Assembly: GCF_016802725.1 (NCBI RefSeq)
Contig: NC_052677.1
Span: 16,728,329 to 16,792,328, forward strand
DNA length: 64,000 nt
Direction: 5' to 3'
From: Solenopsis invicta
Lineage: Eukaryota; Arthropoda; Insecta; Hymenoptera; Formicidae
A program made the translations under genes and the position numbers. The notes under the pieces are model-generated. The model made no database searches. It saw only the letters and a list, made by a program, of their open reading frames with translations, and had not been told where the DNA came from. Every line of letters begins with the position of its first letter. The first letter of the stretch is position 1. Shown in pieces: positions 47,649-61,334 of the stretch.

Positions 47649-47673
47649 AAAAATCAAAAGCCTCGTTTGGTTT

Positions 47674-50400
47674 TTGTAGCAAATCCTTCAATTACATTCA
47701 TTTTAATTATCACGAAACTTATAGCGTTATCAGAATTAATCGAGTCGCCCGTAATTTTCAATAAACATTCCTTAAAGCTCTCGCGAGAAAATCGAGAGAG
47801 TCACGTAAACTTGGTAAATGTTTTAATCGAATACAAATCATCGTTATCACAATCGATCCAACTGTCATCAATAACGCACGTGTAAATTCGTTTGTAAGCG
47901 AGAAATTTCTGCTTCGTCCTTTTATCACTCGAATTTATTCGAGCTTTTAAAAAGGATCGAGAGCCATAGCTCGTGAAAATGACTTGTGCGTTTATCCCCC
48001 AGCATCCCAAGGAGATAGAAACGTGCGCGCCGCTGATCGATCCAACGGATGCATCTTCCCTAGCATCCGCGGCGTCAGAAATTGCGCTTCCATCCAAATT
48101 GTACGGTGGTTTCAGAGTGCCTGCGATGTCGGTGCTCGGTGCGACTTGTCGCGAAACAATGCCGCCGTAAATAAACTGCCGGCCGAGGGCAAACGTAATT
48201 ATCGGTTTCTCCGTACACGCGCGCCCGCGTTTCGAATATCGTTGATGCATTGTGTATACGTACATATACGTGTGTATATGGTACGTCGATGCCATTTCGC
48301 TCTTCCTCCTCAGGAAGGGCAGGGTTTAAATGTTTACGTCAACGCCGGGTTAAACGTCGACGTCATTGCAGCGGCGACGAACTGCGCTCGTCAGACGCGG
48401 ATGATCTCGCGGGGAGAGAGAGAGAGAGGAGGAGAGACTCATTCAAACAGGCTCGTTCCCAAATTGTTTCGCCCCCGTCACGGTACACACGGTGTGAAAA
48501 CCGAACATGCACACCGGGCCCACGCACGTGCGCGAGGGAACGAGAACGAGACAGCACGGACACGTGCGATTTCTCTTCGCGATCGACGCTCGACGGTAAA
48601 AGCATCGTGCAAACGGCAATTTACAGTCATAAGTTCCGCGGACGGTTCTGCGGGGACCCGTCATTTCTAAAATTAGTCTCCAGCATTATCTGCCTCCCAT
48701 TATCGCGACGACCAGCTTCGAAGGACACGGCGAAGCGACTAACAATCAACATTTTCCGATATCCGTAAATTTAGCTCGATCGTTTAACGGAAAACGTCGC
48801 CGCCGGTGCCGACGATCGGCTTTCCCGCGACAGTGAAACGGATATGTCGATACTCGGTGGCAGGGTCAATCAGGGTGACGGGACGACACGGGGGCAAATC
48901 GTACGGTTCTCAATGATCAAGCCGATCGTTATTATAAAGCCCTTTAAAGATGAAACTTGATACAGAAAAATATTATTTTCATTGCAAAAAAAAGCGACTA
49001 TTAATTTTTTGTTTTTAAGTAACGATCATCTTTACACAGAATATTTTCTTGATAATCATCGTTTGAAACAAGAGTAATATTTACTTAAAATAGACTCCCG
49101 TATGCATAGAGAAATTACGTACTTGAATAAAATAAATATTTGTTTCAAATATTTCACAAGTACACTGTTAAAAATATCATGAAATTCAATGTATTTTTAA
49201 GTTACACGTTAAATTTAATGTATCTATAACTGAAGAGCACGTGCATGAAATTTAGTGCACTTTGACAACTTTAAATTTACATTGACTGTACAATAAATGT
49301 TTTTAATGTACCTGCTTGAAATGTGCTTTCGTTACATTAAATTCTGCTGCCGATTTTTAACCATGTATAAAGAAAAGAAGTTGTTATAACTTGATTAAAA
49401 TTTTCAACTCGATTAAATTCCTTTATTTCAAATATTTATTTATTTAAACTTACTAATAGATGTTTAAATTAAATATATAAATGCCTAAATTAAGGTTCAA
49501 GTATTTTATATATTTAAGTTAAAATACATAAATACTTGAATTGAAGAAATTTAATCCAGCTGAAAAATTTAGTTAATTTAACGTCTTTTTCTCAATGTAC
49601 ATATCTGCAAATCAGACGTAAGTTCATCATAAGCATAAAATTTATTGAAATATATTCTAAATCCTAATAATTTAACACTTTAATTAAGAATATCAAAATA
49701 AATTTCGATTTAATTATTATCCTGATTTTTCTTTGATAAAATTTTATAATCTTCGAAAAAATATAAATTCTTTTTTTCAGTAAGATAATGAGTTTTTTTG
49801 TGACAAATACATTTTAAGACAATTATAAAAAAAATATTCTTTATTATTTATTTAAAAAAGTAATTTGAGTATTGAGTATTTTGTATTGATTAATATCTTT
49901 CCGTATACACTTTCGCAGAAACGAAGAATATCAAAGATTACCCAGATATCATTTATTATTTTGTTGAGACTCGCGATATACATATTTATTCTGATCTCGC
50001 AAGTATTCTTTTATTAAGGATAAAATATGCTTAATAATATTCTTCCCTTGTTTTCTCTCTAGTCTGAAAGAATTTTTACGATGAGAACAACTCTTGTCGC
50101 GTAATAAAGTCAACGTAAAATGTATATTTCAATAATTTATGGCCAGGTTTATCAAGCTGTTATATTTTAAAACCTTGGAAGGTTTAAAGTAAGAAGAAAT
50201 GAGAGAAGTAATGGCAGATTAATATTAATAAAGTTTTACGTAAAATATCAGAAATGCACAGCAACGAAACGCACTGTAACAATAACTATACAAAAATTAC
50301 CATATAAATACCTATAAATCGAGGGTACTGGAACAGCAATTGCGCATTATAAGATAATCTTTCTTTTTTTTTCCGCGAAGTCGATCGATCAATTATCACG
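47674..50400. other. CpG island and AT-rich spacer
   Basis: Positions 47,940-48,950 are CpG-rich, with overlapping frames on both strands (up to 228 codons) that are not protein-like and lack splice support. A GA tract lies at about 48,415-48,428. The remainder is AT-rich. Positions 49,480-49,605 are one copy of a dispersed repeat also seen near 56.0 and 59.6 kb. Confidence 0.4.
49480..49605 (+). repeat. Dispersed repeat family, copy A
   Basis: Contains AAATACTTGAATTGAAGAAATTTAATCCAGCTGAAAAATTTAG-like sequence in short blocks. Matching blocks are found at 55,960-56,105 and 59,600-59,712 in the same order and orientation. Confidence 0.6.
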
Positions 50401-51130
50401 AGTTACTCGAAAGAAAATTTCTTTCTCGCGATTTCCAGAAATCCCCAAGCTCTCCAGCGACCTTGTTCGATCTCGCCTCTTTTCTCTCTTGCACACGAGT
50501 TCCCCACGAGTTGTTCCGCTCCAGCGGACGCGCGATATAATTACTTAACGTGAAACAGATCGAACGTCACGTTAATTATCGAAGTTTATATCTGGTTGGC
50601 GGGAAAGAAGAAGAACAAGTTCCTTCGCTCCCCGCTTCTTTTTCGCGGCTCGAAACTTTTCCACGGGGAAAAATCGATCGATGGACGCGGCAAAACCGAC
50701 GAGCCGTCGTGCCGCGCGCGATTCGCAATGTTTACGGCGCAATACTCCCGAGGTCGGGAGCACTCGAGTCGAATCCCTCCGTCGTCGCTCGCTTTCTTTA
50801 CCCGCCATCTCCTCCCCAAGATGCAGCTGTCGCGCGCCACCCCGATTCGACAGCTGTGCGACCGGCAGCACGCGTTACCCCTCCTCGTTAAATTGAGCAT
50901 CTTCTCGTTCAGAATAACCACCACCTGCCCCCGGACGGGCTAATGCACGAGCGTGTACTCGCTCGCTCGCTCGCTCGCTCGCACGCTCGCACGCTCGCAC
51001 GCTCGCACGCACCGAGATAGTGGCCTTAGCGACTACAGCACGTGGTCGTGACGCGAGTTCCACGGCGACTTGGTGGACAAGTTAGAAGACGAATTATGCG
51101 CGCCACAAAAGCTCGCACGTTGGTCTGTTA
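50401..51130. other. CpG island with GCTC/GCAC repeat
   Basis: A CpG-rich block with overlapping 60-115-codon frames on both strands, none recognisable. It ends in a tetranucleotide-type tract GCTC(GCTC)n(GCACGCTC)n at 50959-51010. It may be a promoter or enhancer. No donor could be assigned with confidence. Confidence 0.4.
50959..51010. repeat. CGCT/CGCA tetranucleotide repeat
   Basis: Six consecutive CGCT-type units followed by alternating GCAC and GCTC units, about 52 bp. Confidence 0.85.
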
Positions 51131-52751
51131 AGGATGCATTGGACATACGGTCCCTGCAAAGTAAATAAAATTTGGAAATGCGTTAATGTTAACACTTCAA
51201 ATAAACTATATGTAGATGAAAGTTGTGCGAAGAGGATTATATTTTCATTTAATAACATTTTTATAATTTACTCACTCTTTACAGTCTATTTGTTATTAAA
51301 AATTTGCATTATTTTTTTACGACATAAAAAGAAATAATAACTAATTAGAATTTAGTCGACAAACTGGCAAATTGCGTTTAATAATTAACTTTATTCGCAA
51401 CGTTTCGACCTTGGGTTTAGGTTCTTCTCGAGTGAATCGGTGAAAACATTAATATTAATATAAAACATTTATTATGGAAGCACGGCCATTCGTGAGTTCT
51501 TTTCAAAGAATTCATCAATTCAATACTGATAAATTAATATTAATTTCAATATTTTAACTGACTAACTTAAAAAGAAACGTTGTGATTGTTTGTTTAGTTA
51601 TTATGTAAATAAATAAATACATGAATTTTGTTTATTTTACCGAACTGATCTCTGCATCGCGATGAAGTTGTACACAAATCGTCTTGAATATTTAAAGTAC
51701 TTAAATAAAAATAGTCAGATGTTTTTTTTCATTATTCTATTATTAATTATTAGAATAACTTTATATCCAGACAGAACATCGATGCCAAATTTTTTCTACT
51801 ACTTTCAAGTGCAATATAAAACAATCTGTAATTTCTGCATAATTTTCTCAATGTTTTTAAGAAGCGTCCTATATATCCTTAAAGGCCTCGTCGCGCTTCG
51901 CTGAAGTTCCGACCAGAAATAGTCAAGGTAGTACGAGTTAACTTGTTGTCGCGGAAGTAAAACCACTTAATGTTAAAAGTGATTTTAAAATTATCTCGGT
52001 TAATCGTCTTCGTTAACCGAGTAACTGTTGAATAAAGAATTTCCTTTAGACAGAATTAAACGTGAAATTGATGGAGTCTACGATGAAGATAAACTTTCTC
52101 GATTACTTTCTTGAACACACGTGAATTAATTGCACGTGCATTTTGTTTGTATTATATACAATGCGATGTCTGCAGGCGCGAAGCAACCGCATACGCGATG
52201 CTAACTGAAGCATGGACTTTAGAAAGGAAGCAGGATGTGAAAAATAGCAATTAGTGGGAGCATTATAAAATGGAACGCGCCATATTGAAAAGAAAAAAAC
52301 CTCAAAGTACACGGTCAAACACAATTATCTCGTCGACGAGGAACAAAGACTTGATTTTAAGCACTGACCGTCATATTATAACAATACAAAATATAAAGAT
52401 CATCTTCCGTTTCCGATACTCTAAAAAAAAAATTGCTGGTTTCACTCTTTCCGTCGTGTCGCCTCATTCTCAAAAACGAAATGGAGCTCGCAAGAGCGCA
52501 AGGCGAATCAAAACGGCAGCGATGTGCCAACTTCAACGTCGACAGCGTCGTTAATTTGCCGTAGCATCCGTCAAGTGTGTGTAATTAGATATAGACATTG
52601 TTGTTCAGATATGCACACTCAGATACGTAGCCTGGCGTAAGAAACTTTTCTCGAGGGATCGCTATAAATAAGTCGCTTTATTCGCGAGTACGCATCTCGT
52701 GTACCACGGGAGGTACGCGCCACGTGGTCGCACGTGCGAAAATATAAAATC

Positions 52752-52797
<46 letters not shown>

Positions 52798-53149
52798 CTT
52801 GAGCGAAAAGTGCGCACACGAAATATGACTTCGGGCGATCGTTACGCCCGAAAAAGACAGATGCGTTACGTTATTTCCTGCCATTGCCGAGCCTCCTCCT
52901 TCTTCGACCACGCGAGTGTTACAAACGACCTCGCAGGAAATTACGACTATAAAGGAGACGTGTGTTACCAAAGTGTGCGCAAATTTATTTTGTCTCTTTC
53001 ATGCATCGAGCGCATTAACATATAAATTTTTCAGGATTGTCGCAGAAAATTAATTTTAAAATTCTCTGACTTCTCCACATGTTTTTCAAACGATAGTAGA
53101 GAATTTTCCATGGAAGCGTATGTATACACCTAGATGAGGCTTGTATTTG
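51131..53149. other. Non-coding spacer with a GA microsatellite
   Basis: No gene is supported. A pure GA tract occupies 52755-52795. The CpG-rich stretch 52,430-52,980 around it carries mirrored frames without protein character. Confidence 0.4.
52755..52795. repeat. GA microsatellite
   Basis: Uninterrupted (AG)20-type tract. Confidence 0.95.
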
Positions 53150-53780
53150 CCAATTTTTCATAGAAAAACGGAAAGAGATGGAGAAGTCGTGTTTATTCCA
53201 TTGTAAAAATTAGACATTTCTTTAGTCGATATTTAAATTTGATTAAACAAACAATATAAAATAGAATGGCTATATAAGTTTTCATAAATCATGTTTTAAA
53301 AACGGTTTGTGATTACTGCTACTCCTACAGTACTTATTAAAAAGTAAAATATAACATGCAAGTTTTATAAATTTGAAATATAGTTTCACACTAGTGCTCG
53401 ACAACATATCCATATTTTTTGAAATATTGGATTTCAACATAATGGCAGCTAGTCAAAATTGACATAGCGATATTTCACTATAAATTTTACTTGTTTTTTG
53501 ATTGCAACACAAAAAACTAGATTTATAAAAAAATCTTTCGTCAAACACTAGTTTTTAGTATTTAAAAAAAGTGTGCAAAATTGCAGTCGATCGGTCGAGC
53601 TGTCTACAAAATGTATTAGCCACACATTTTAAAAATATAATTTAAATAGCACCATCATTAATATAGAATAATTTTTTAATAAAATTTAAATGTCAAATAG
53701 AGAAAAGTATGATTTTTACAGTGGAATAAACTTCTCCATTTTCAATGAAACAATGACTTCTCTATCTTCTTACAGTCGAG
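53150..53780. mobile_element. Non-autonomous element with subterminal inverted repeats
   Basis: The left side (GAGATGGAGAAGTCGTG, TTTATTCCATTGTAAAAATTAGACA) is mirrored on the right side (TGTTTTTACAGTGGAATAAA-like block at about 53714-53735, then CTTCTCCATTTTC and GACTTCTCTATCTT). The inverted blocks extend over about 50 bp. A partial copy in the same orientation lies in PTAR1 intron 1 (13380-13640). There is no coding capacity. Confidence 0.55.
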
Positions 53781-55959
53781 AAATAGACTGTGATTAATCA
53801 CTTTTTTTTTGTACTGCTCATTACTGCTTAAGATTTTTTTCTATCCCACAGCTCTAACACATAAGAAATGATTTGCGAGTGCAAGCGCGAGTTTTGAACG
53901 CAATTGACTATAAAAAAAAAATGTTAAATACATTTGAAAAATTGTAAGTACTCTTTAGAATAAGAGTATTTAAGGAAATTGTGAGTAGAGCATTAATTTC
54001 TGACTTATTTATATTTTTCCTTGCTTTTTCTAGATTTTCCCTTGGCCGATTTAAATTTTCATGTTTTTTTTCCGATTCTTTCGATTTTCCAGATCCGTGG
54101 CAACCTTGTTTTTTTAATTAAACTCTCTAGGTAGAGGAAAAAAAAACGGAGTATGATAAAAACCTTTTTAAAGTAGCTTCAAATTAGTTTTGCTTCAGTA
54201 AAAATTTTGTATGAATTCTACAGTTGTATATAACGATCCAATACATTTAAATTTAACATGGTATTACGCAAACGTTTCGTACTTTTCGGAAGAAGTTGCG
54301 TAAATTATTTTTCAAGCTGAAAAAAATTTAGAAATCTTCGCCACGACTGTACTAGACGATTTATGCATCCTGGATTAATTTAAATGCATATCCATTATAT
54401 TATATTCATCAAACAAGTGTACGATGGAACAAAAACAACCTAGCAATTGATATTAAAACATTAATTAGTCTTTTAATTAAATTTTCATTAACTAATGCAT
54501 TATTACGAGGTATGAAATGACATTATTAGTATATGCCACGCCTTAGGACATCGTGTATATTTATACAAACTTCTCTCTCTCTCTCTCTCTCTCTCTCATG
54601 TGAAGGTGGACTGGCCAAGGCTATCGATGATACGAATTCCACGCGCGCTTGAATAATAAAAAAAAAGTACACATTCTAGGGGAGAATGCATATATGTATA
54701 ACGTTGCCGTGGCCGGTCTCAATAATGGAAAAAAATTAATGTAACATCGCTGTTACTGGGAATTATGTCGATCAGCACGACAGGTATGTTCACATATTGT
54801 GTTGCAAATACACAGGATTTTCTCCTGTTTTACTTTAGTTTCACAAAGGCTGCAGAAACTCAATTACTCTGGCGTTTGAAGCTAAAACGTTACGCTGAAC
54901 ATTAACCGCTCAGGCGGTTGAAACAAGAAGCCTTACAACGAATAGCGAATCCAGCCAGCAATTTAATAACTTTAACAATATACAATGTGCTGGGTAAAAT
55001 TTAATTAAAATTAATAAATTAATAGATACATTAGTTAACTCTTTCGACAAAACAGTGCTACTAATTAATGGTAATGAAATATAATATATGTATATTCTAA
55101 CCAATTACCGTGACGTCCCGATTAATTTCAATATTTTCACAAGCTTATTTGTTTTTGAACGAGCATGAAATATAATTTATATCCTAGTCAATTCGATTCA
55201 ATCATACGTTGATTACCGCATTCTCTTGCGCCGATGTCAACCGCATAATTTCTATGATTGATTTACCAACGACGCAATAAGATAGATGCGTTTGAACGAG
55301 ATAGTGTAAGAAATCGACGTATAACGAATAAAAAAAAAAATCCGTACAGACGTTCGCAAAACTACACGTGGCAAGACCGACATTCGCGAACACATGTCGC
55401 ACAGAACGCGGTATAATTACGCGTCCTATTCAAAGATTATTCGCTCACGGATAAATTGAACTTCCTCGGTGGTTCTCTGTCTCTGTGCTTAGCACACCAA
55501 TCCCTTGAAAAAAGAAAAGAAACGCGAGACACACACGTGGAAGGTATAATTTTTTTCTCAAGTCTACGGAGTTGAGCCGTGCCGCAACGACGACTCGGTC
55601 GTGCTGATTAGCCACGTACGGAGCTTTAACTCAGATTATTATCATTAAATTTTCTTTACGGCGTTACGACCATGGGTTTGGAAGATTTCAAACACATTTT
55701 TCTGCTCACATCTTAAGCAAACACTAATATCGTTTATGGAGGAGTTTTTTTTTTTTTATCAAAACGATAATTCCTTAACTTAAACAAAAGTTTAATTTCG
55801 GAAATACAAATAAGAAAAAAATTATATGAAATAAATAGCCAAATTACCGACAGTGTTCCAAATACTGGGAATTTAATCTCGAACACTGAGGAAAAAAAGA
55901 TTGTGTTTTAACTTGTGCTATGCTAAATTTTTCCATTTTTTGCGTTTAATTTTTTCAGG
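53781..55959. other. AT-rich non-coding spacer with a CT microsatellite
   Basis: No gene is supported. A CT tract lies at 54571-54598. Minus-strand frames at 54,910-55,402 are short and AT-rich without recognisable features. Confidence 0.4.
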
Positions 55960-56105
55960 TCAAGTATTTATTTACTTTAAGTTGATTATAAAATGCTCAT
56001 ATCGAAGTTTAAGTATTTTATGTATTTCGGATCAATTACAGAAATACTTGAACTAAAGAAATTTAATCAAGCTGAAAAATTGAGTAAAGTTAAGAATTTT
56101 TTTTT
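55960..56105 (+). repeat. Dispersed repeat family, copy B
   Basis: Contains GAAATACTTGAACTAAAG, AAATTTAATCAAGCTGAAAAA and TAAAGTTAAGAA blocks, in the same order as the copies near 49.5 and 59.6 kb. Confidence 0.6.
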
Positions 56106-59100
56106 CTCGGCGCGAGTTTGTACATTTAGTTCAACTTTAGAAGTTTTTCTGCACGAGCCACCCAGATCCACATGGTAAAGTAATTTAAGGTTAATACGGC
56201 CATTTACACGGTCGCGAGGAAACGCAACTGTCGGCACGTGTGTTTGCGTTACGCGCGTGTAGCCGCGTGGAATTATGAAAAACCGGTGCATCGCCGTCGT
56301 TCCTCCGCGCCGTAATTGGAAGCGAGCGCGCGGGCAATGCGCTAACAACAACCTCATTCATCGAGTCGATTACTCGTTCGCTTCTTCTATTTACGGCACG
56401 CCCGTGTACGGACGCAACCGTGCACGATCGCACGTACTTAGAGAGAGCAACTCGCTCGCCCTGGATACGCCATGGAACATAAATTTCGTGTCGCAAAATC
56501 TCTATTAATAAAATGTTTTATTATTATTATTATTATTATTAATTCCGAGTCCAAAAGAGAACATTAAAATAATTACAAATGTATTAAAATAATTCCCAAG
56601 TTATAAACGGAAATAGTTTCAGAATAATAAAGTTTCACTTTTTTCGCGAAATAATATTAGAATATGATAAACAACAATTTCGTTATTTCGATTGTGTAAA
56701 GTAAACCACATATTTTCAAAATTTTGATTTAACCTTCGATCTGTAATCTGGAGTCTTTTTTGTTCAACCGAAGCTTTTTACTGTTCTAAGCTATAAAAAA
56801 AAATCTGGAAAAATTCAAGATTATTTTCCAACATCTCTATTACATTACCAAAATAATTTTTTAACTACTGCATGTCCTCAAATGTTAAAAGCTTCATTTA
56901 ATAAAAATTGAAATTTGAGAAAAGATAATTTTGACAGTGAAATTTGCGCTTGTGTCAAAAGATAGACCCAAAACTGCAGACAAAAGATTAATTAGCAAGC
57001 TGCTCGATATCGGATATTTAATTGGAATCAATAGTGGCGCAGCACAAAATTGCGCTCGAAGAAAAATTCACTGAGTTTAGATATCCTAATGAAACCTGTA
57101 TACCTATACATATATCTATAAGTTGCGAGTGTCGTTCGTCTATTTTCAGTAATAGCAAATAAATTATGTATTAAATGATCAAAACGTTATAGTAAAGTAG
57201 TAAACCAAGTTCTCGCACGAGTTCTCCGGCAACAACTCTTGAAACACGTTCCAAAGGATACATCTACTTTACATTTTGCCCCAAATAGATTAAAACAACC
57301 GAAACATTTTGCGTATTCCACATTCTCAATATTTCGCCGATAACACGTGCACGCGTCCGCACCAATGAAATTCATGCACCGTGAACAGATTTCACGCTGT
57401 AACGGCCATCGATTTTGTTCGCCGTAGACCGCCGGGAGCTTTTTTTCAGTCGTTTATCTTTAAATATAAATTATTGTACCATATCGGCGTGCATCTCGAT
57501 TTTATTTGCTGTTGGTTTAGAAAAAAGTACCGAATATCGATTCTAGAGATTCTCAGCCTATACTGTTCAATATTATTTTCATTTGTAAGCTATTATCATT
57601 AAAGCTACAATTAGGATTAATTATAAAAATTAAATTGTTTGTATTTGTTTTGTTTTTCGCGAAAAACACCAGTTTTTTTTTTAATACGAGAAAATACAGC
57701 GTTCTTGTCATTCAATCAAATAAAAGTATTGTCAGTTTCGTTTAATTGCGATGTAACGTTAATATTAAAGTGCAATTCAAAATAGGATTGTAGTTTAAGC
57801 GAAACGTTTTGCGATTGAGGTTCGCGTAAATTTCGCCTATAATATAAAACGCAGAAAGAAAAAAAAAGAGGAAGAAATCAAGCGAGCGGTAGCAAGCAGG
57901 CCTAAGGATCGATTTCCTCGGCCTCGGCTAGCGCTAACTATAGTCAACTAACTTCTTTCTTTTTCTATTATTATCAAGATTCTAGTATAACGCAAAGAGA
58001 GCGAGAGAGAAGAGAAAGGCGTGTGTAGGAGACACTCTCAATGATCTAACCAACGCTTTCAGCACTGTCGACTAATTATTTCAATTAGTCGGCTCTTTAC
58101 CTTTTCAGTTCCAGCCGCGAAAAGCGACAAACACTCGCAGTGTTGCGTTCAATCGATATATCGGACGAAAGGCATTATAGTTTTCATCGTTCAGGCAGGC
58201 CGACGCGTTTCCAAATGGCGCAACGTTAAATCGCGACGAACAAACGGTGCAATTAAGGCGGCTTCTCGCGCCGGTTGCGAAACGCGCATCCGTTTCTCTT
58301 CCGCAATTCGTCGCCGGCTTTCTGTCTAATCCTTTGTTTGATCATTACCGTTTCCACGAATAATGGCACTAGACAAATTCGAGATACTCGACGTCCGGGA
58401 AGAGAACCCGTCCGCCAAAGAAAATTCGCACCATGCATCCTTTAGAGTACATCGGAATGATGTGATTTCTCTTTGAAGATCGAGTCCCTCTTCTATCTGC
58501 TTTTTCGAATAGAGGTATCGTGTAAAGTTATTACTAGGCACAATGGAGGAATGTTACACTGAAAGAAATAGAAAGAACGATTTCGTTGAAGTATAGATAT
58601 AAAAATAATTATGTTGAATCATTAAAATAATTAAAGTAACCATTGCCAAATTCTTTTTTTCAGTTCAGAGAAATGATTCTAAAATTTCAATTCTTATTCC
58701 TAATATCTAATATTTTTCTATTGTGCACAGGGTCCAACGTTCGTAATCGCTCACTAGCGTGTAGCTTTTGTAATTCGACGTTGAATTATAGTGTTCCAAA
58801 TTAATCGACTCCCACGTGTGATTTAACGATGTCAATAGTTCTCCTACCTTTCGACTGAATTCCTCGAACGTAGAAAATAGTTTAACACGGTATTCATGTA
58901 TATCAACACGTATATACCAACAATTTACGATCAGATTAATTCCCAATAACGCTTTAGCCTGTTAAATGCATCGCCATGCGTTTCTACTCGCTATTATTCT
59001 CTCTGCAAACATGTCACTTTATAATCCACAAATGGATAATCGCGATTCTATCATTTTTATCACTCTATCGTACACATTATCGTTTTACTGATAATTTACA

Positions 59101-59599
59101 GTGACAGCCATCAGCGATGATTCACGAAGCTATTATTATAATCGAATCGTTTATCTTCGTACTTGATAGATTTGAGATAAAAAACACGTAAATGTTTTTA
59201 CAATTACGAATTTTTTCTTTCTTTCTCTCTCTCAAAATGCGCAGATAATAAAGAATATCGCGTGGTGTATATAAAATTTGCTGATGATCTATTTAATATG
59301 ATAATGCACCCTCGAGTATTAAGGCCGAGCGAAGTAATTAAAATCGTTAAGTAAATAGGGCGACATAATCCCAACGGTAAATTTAATAATTATTATAAAA
59401 TTGTTATACACAATTAGTATAAAAATGTGACAAAGTATCTAATAGTCATGGTACAAAAATGCTATGTTTATTTAAAATATTTATCTAATAATCATCATAT
59501 AAAAACTACATTTATTTAAAATGTCCACTTGTCCATTGTAATTAAAAAAAACTTATTGAGAAAAATTGTCTAACAATAAAAACTTAACATTAATAATCT
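56106..59599. other. Spacer with small CpG-rich islands, no gene supported
   Basis: CpG-rich islets occur at about 56,190-56,480 and 58,060-58,450. An ATT trinucleotide tract lies at 56518-56542. Short minus-strand frames at 57187-57375 (cysteine-rich), 58253-58541 and 58707-58946 have no recognisable domain or splice support. Confidence 0.35.
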
Positions 59600-59712
59600 C
59601 GGGTATTATATTATATTTCAGTCAAATACTTACACAAATATTTGAACTAAAAAAGTTTAATCAAATCGATAAATTTAGTCAAGTTAGCAACTTTGTTTTT
59701 GCAGTGTATTCA
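59600..59712 (+). repeat. Dispersed repeat family, copy C
   Basis: Contains ATATTTGAACTAAAAAAG, TTTAATCAAATCGATAAATTT and GTCAAGTTAGCAACTTTG blocks, related to copies A and B. Confidence 0.55.
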
Positions 59713-61117
59713 TGGAAGTTTTTCAAAATTTTAACTTTTACTACATTTTACTCCCCCCCCCCCAAAAAAAAGGAAAAAAAATATTCCAGAAACTTGAAAG
59801 CATATTCATGAATTTTTAAACCACTTTAAATAAAGAAAAAAGAGATTGATCGCGAATTCCTAATGATTTGATCAATAAATATTCTTTTTTTTGTATCATA
59901 AGAGTTAAAATATACTGATATTGAAGTTGACCACTCAAAGTACAAATGTGTTCGTAATTAAAAGGACGAAATGGCAATACGGAAAAAGTCATCGGCAGGG
60001 CAAAAACGGATGCTTTTTAATATCTCCGATTACGACAAGCTGTCAAAACGTCGGAGACCACGAGAGTCCGGAAATCGATACGGAAATTCCTGATACATGG
60101 TATAAAGAGCAACGTCAACATGTTTCACATTTTGAGATGGTAAAAACGGCAAAAATATTTCCTCTTCAATCTAGCATGTCAATATATATTATATCATGAT
60201 ATTGTTATTGATATTTTATATGTCATTTATTTGCTATAACAATAAATAAAAAATTGTCATTTTTAAATTGTTTGCAAAAAAGAGAACTATGATAGGAATT
60301 TAATATGCCGAGTAAAGAATTTTTATTAAGTATTCTACAATCGGCAGACGAAATCATCACATCAGAATCGCATTTCAAAATAATATTAAAGCCAATACCC
60401 CTGGCACCCCATTTTGTTTTGGACAATATTTCTTAAACGAAAGGTAAAAATAAATAATCGCTTTTCTAGAATAATATTTTGCATAGAGAAGTGATTTTTT
60501 ATGCCAGAAATATTTTACGCCAGAGTGGCAAATTATTCGAATAATTGCGCGCAAGTTCAATTTTTCACTTTTAGAATGACGTTTTACTCGAAATTTAGAG
60601 AGCTATTTTTTGATATTACTATACATATTGTGTTTGTGTATTACATTAAATACTAAAAAGAGAAACGATAGAAAGATCGAAATCGGTCGACGCGGCTTTC
60701 GTAAGGTAAAGCAAACGATGAGAATATTTTACCAACCTCTCTCAGCACGTTTCTTTATAATTCATCCTAAAAGAGACCTGACTCAAGTCGTTTCCCCAAG
60801 CATCAAAGAGATAATCCGCGCGGATGAAATTCGACGCGGTGAATGGGGAAATTTTAATAGGTACGCTATAAAGCGCCGAGAGAGGAGGACGTACATTGAT
60901 CTTGATGATAAAGCTAAAAATTTCGCCCTATAATATATCTCAAAGCCTTGCGTAGGCGAATTTTCTATTTCCTCCTCCTCTTCTCTCTCTCTCTCTTTCT
61001 CTCTCGAATTTTTTCCTTTTTGTTTATATTTTTATTTTACTTTTGTTACGATTTTGTTTTTTCTTTTTCTGTTCTTTTATTTTATTTTTTATTTTTATTA
61101 AATTCTTTGTACCGTTT
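59713..61117. other. AT-rich non-coding spacer
   Basis: An 11-base cytosine run lies at 59753-59763 and pyrimidine-rich CT tracts at 60,971-61,005. The 92- and 107-codon plus-strand frames (59921-60199, 60610-60933) lack recognisable features. Confidence 0.4.
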
Positions 61118-61334
61118 TTAACTCTTTCATACTCAATGTTGCCTGAAGCAACAATCTTCGAATTCATCCAGGCGTCAAGTTAATTGATATTTGAACAATA
61201 ATAACAATACAACAACAGTTTGTTTTTCTCAGAATTATAAACAGAAAAATTATTTAAAAAATCGGGAACAATAATAAATAAATAGAAAAAAAAATTTCTT
61301 TCAAATAGATTTAATTCGAGGTTGAAAGAGTTAA
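61118..61334. mobile_element. TTAA-flanked MITE
   Basis: The left end TTAACTCTTTCATACTC and the reverse complement of the right end, TTAACTCTTTCAACCTCG, form short inverted repeats that begin in TTAA at both sides. It is 217 bp, AT-rich and non-coding. The architecture resembles the DCAF12 intron element, but the terminal sequence is different. Confidence 0.6.

Noticed and set aside
47801..48768. Frames of 164, 172 and 228 codons on both strands
   Set aside because: All are mutually overlapping in one CpG island. None shows a motif, and no splice sites support any of them.
57187..57375. Cysteine-rich 62-codon minus-strand frame
   Set aside because: Cysteine spacing does not match a known small-protein fold, there is no signal peptide, and neighbouring sequence gives no support.
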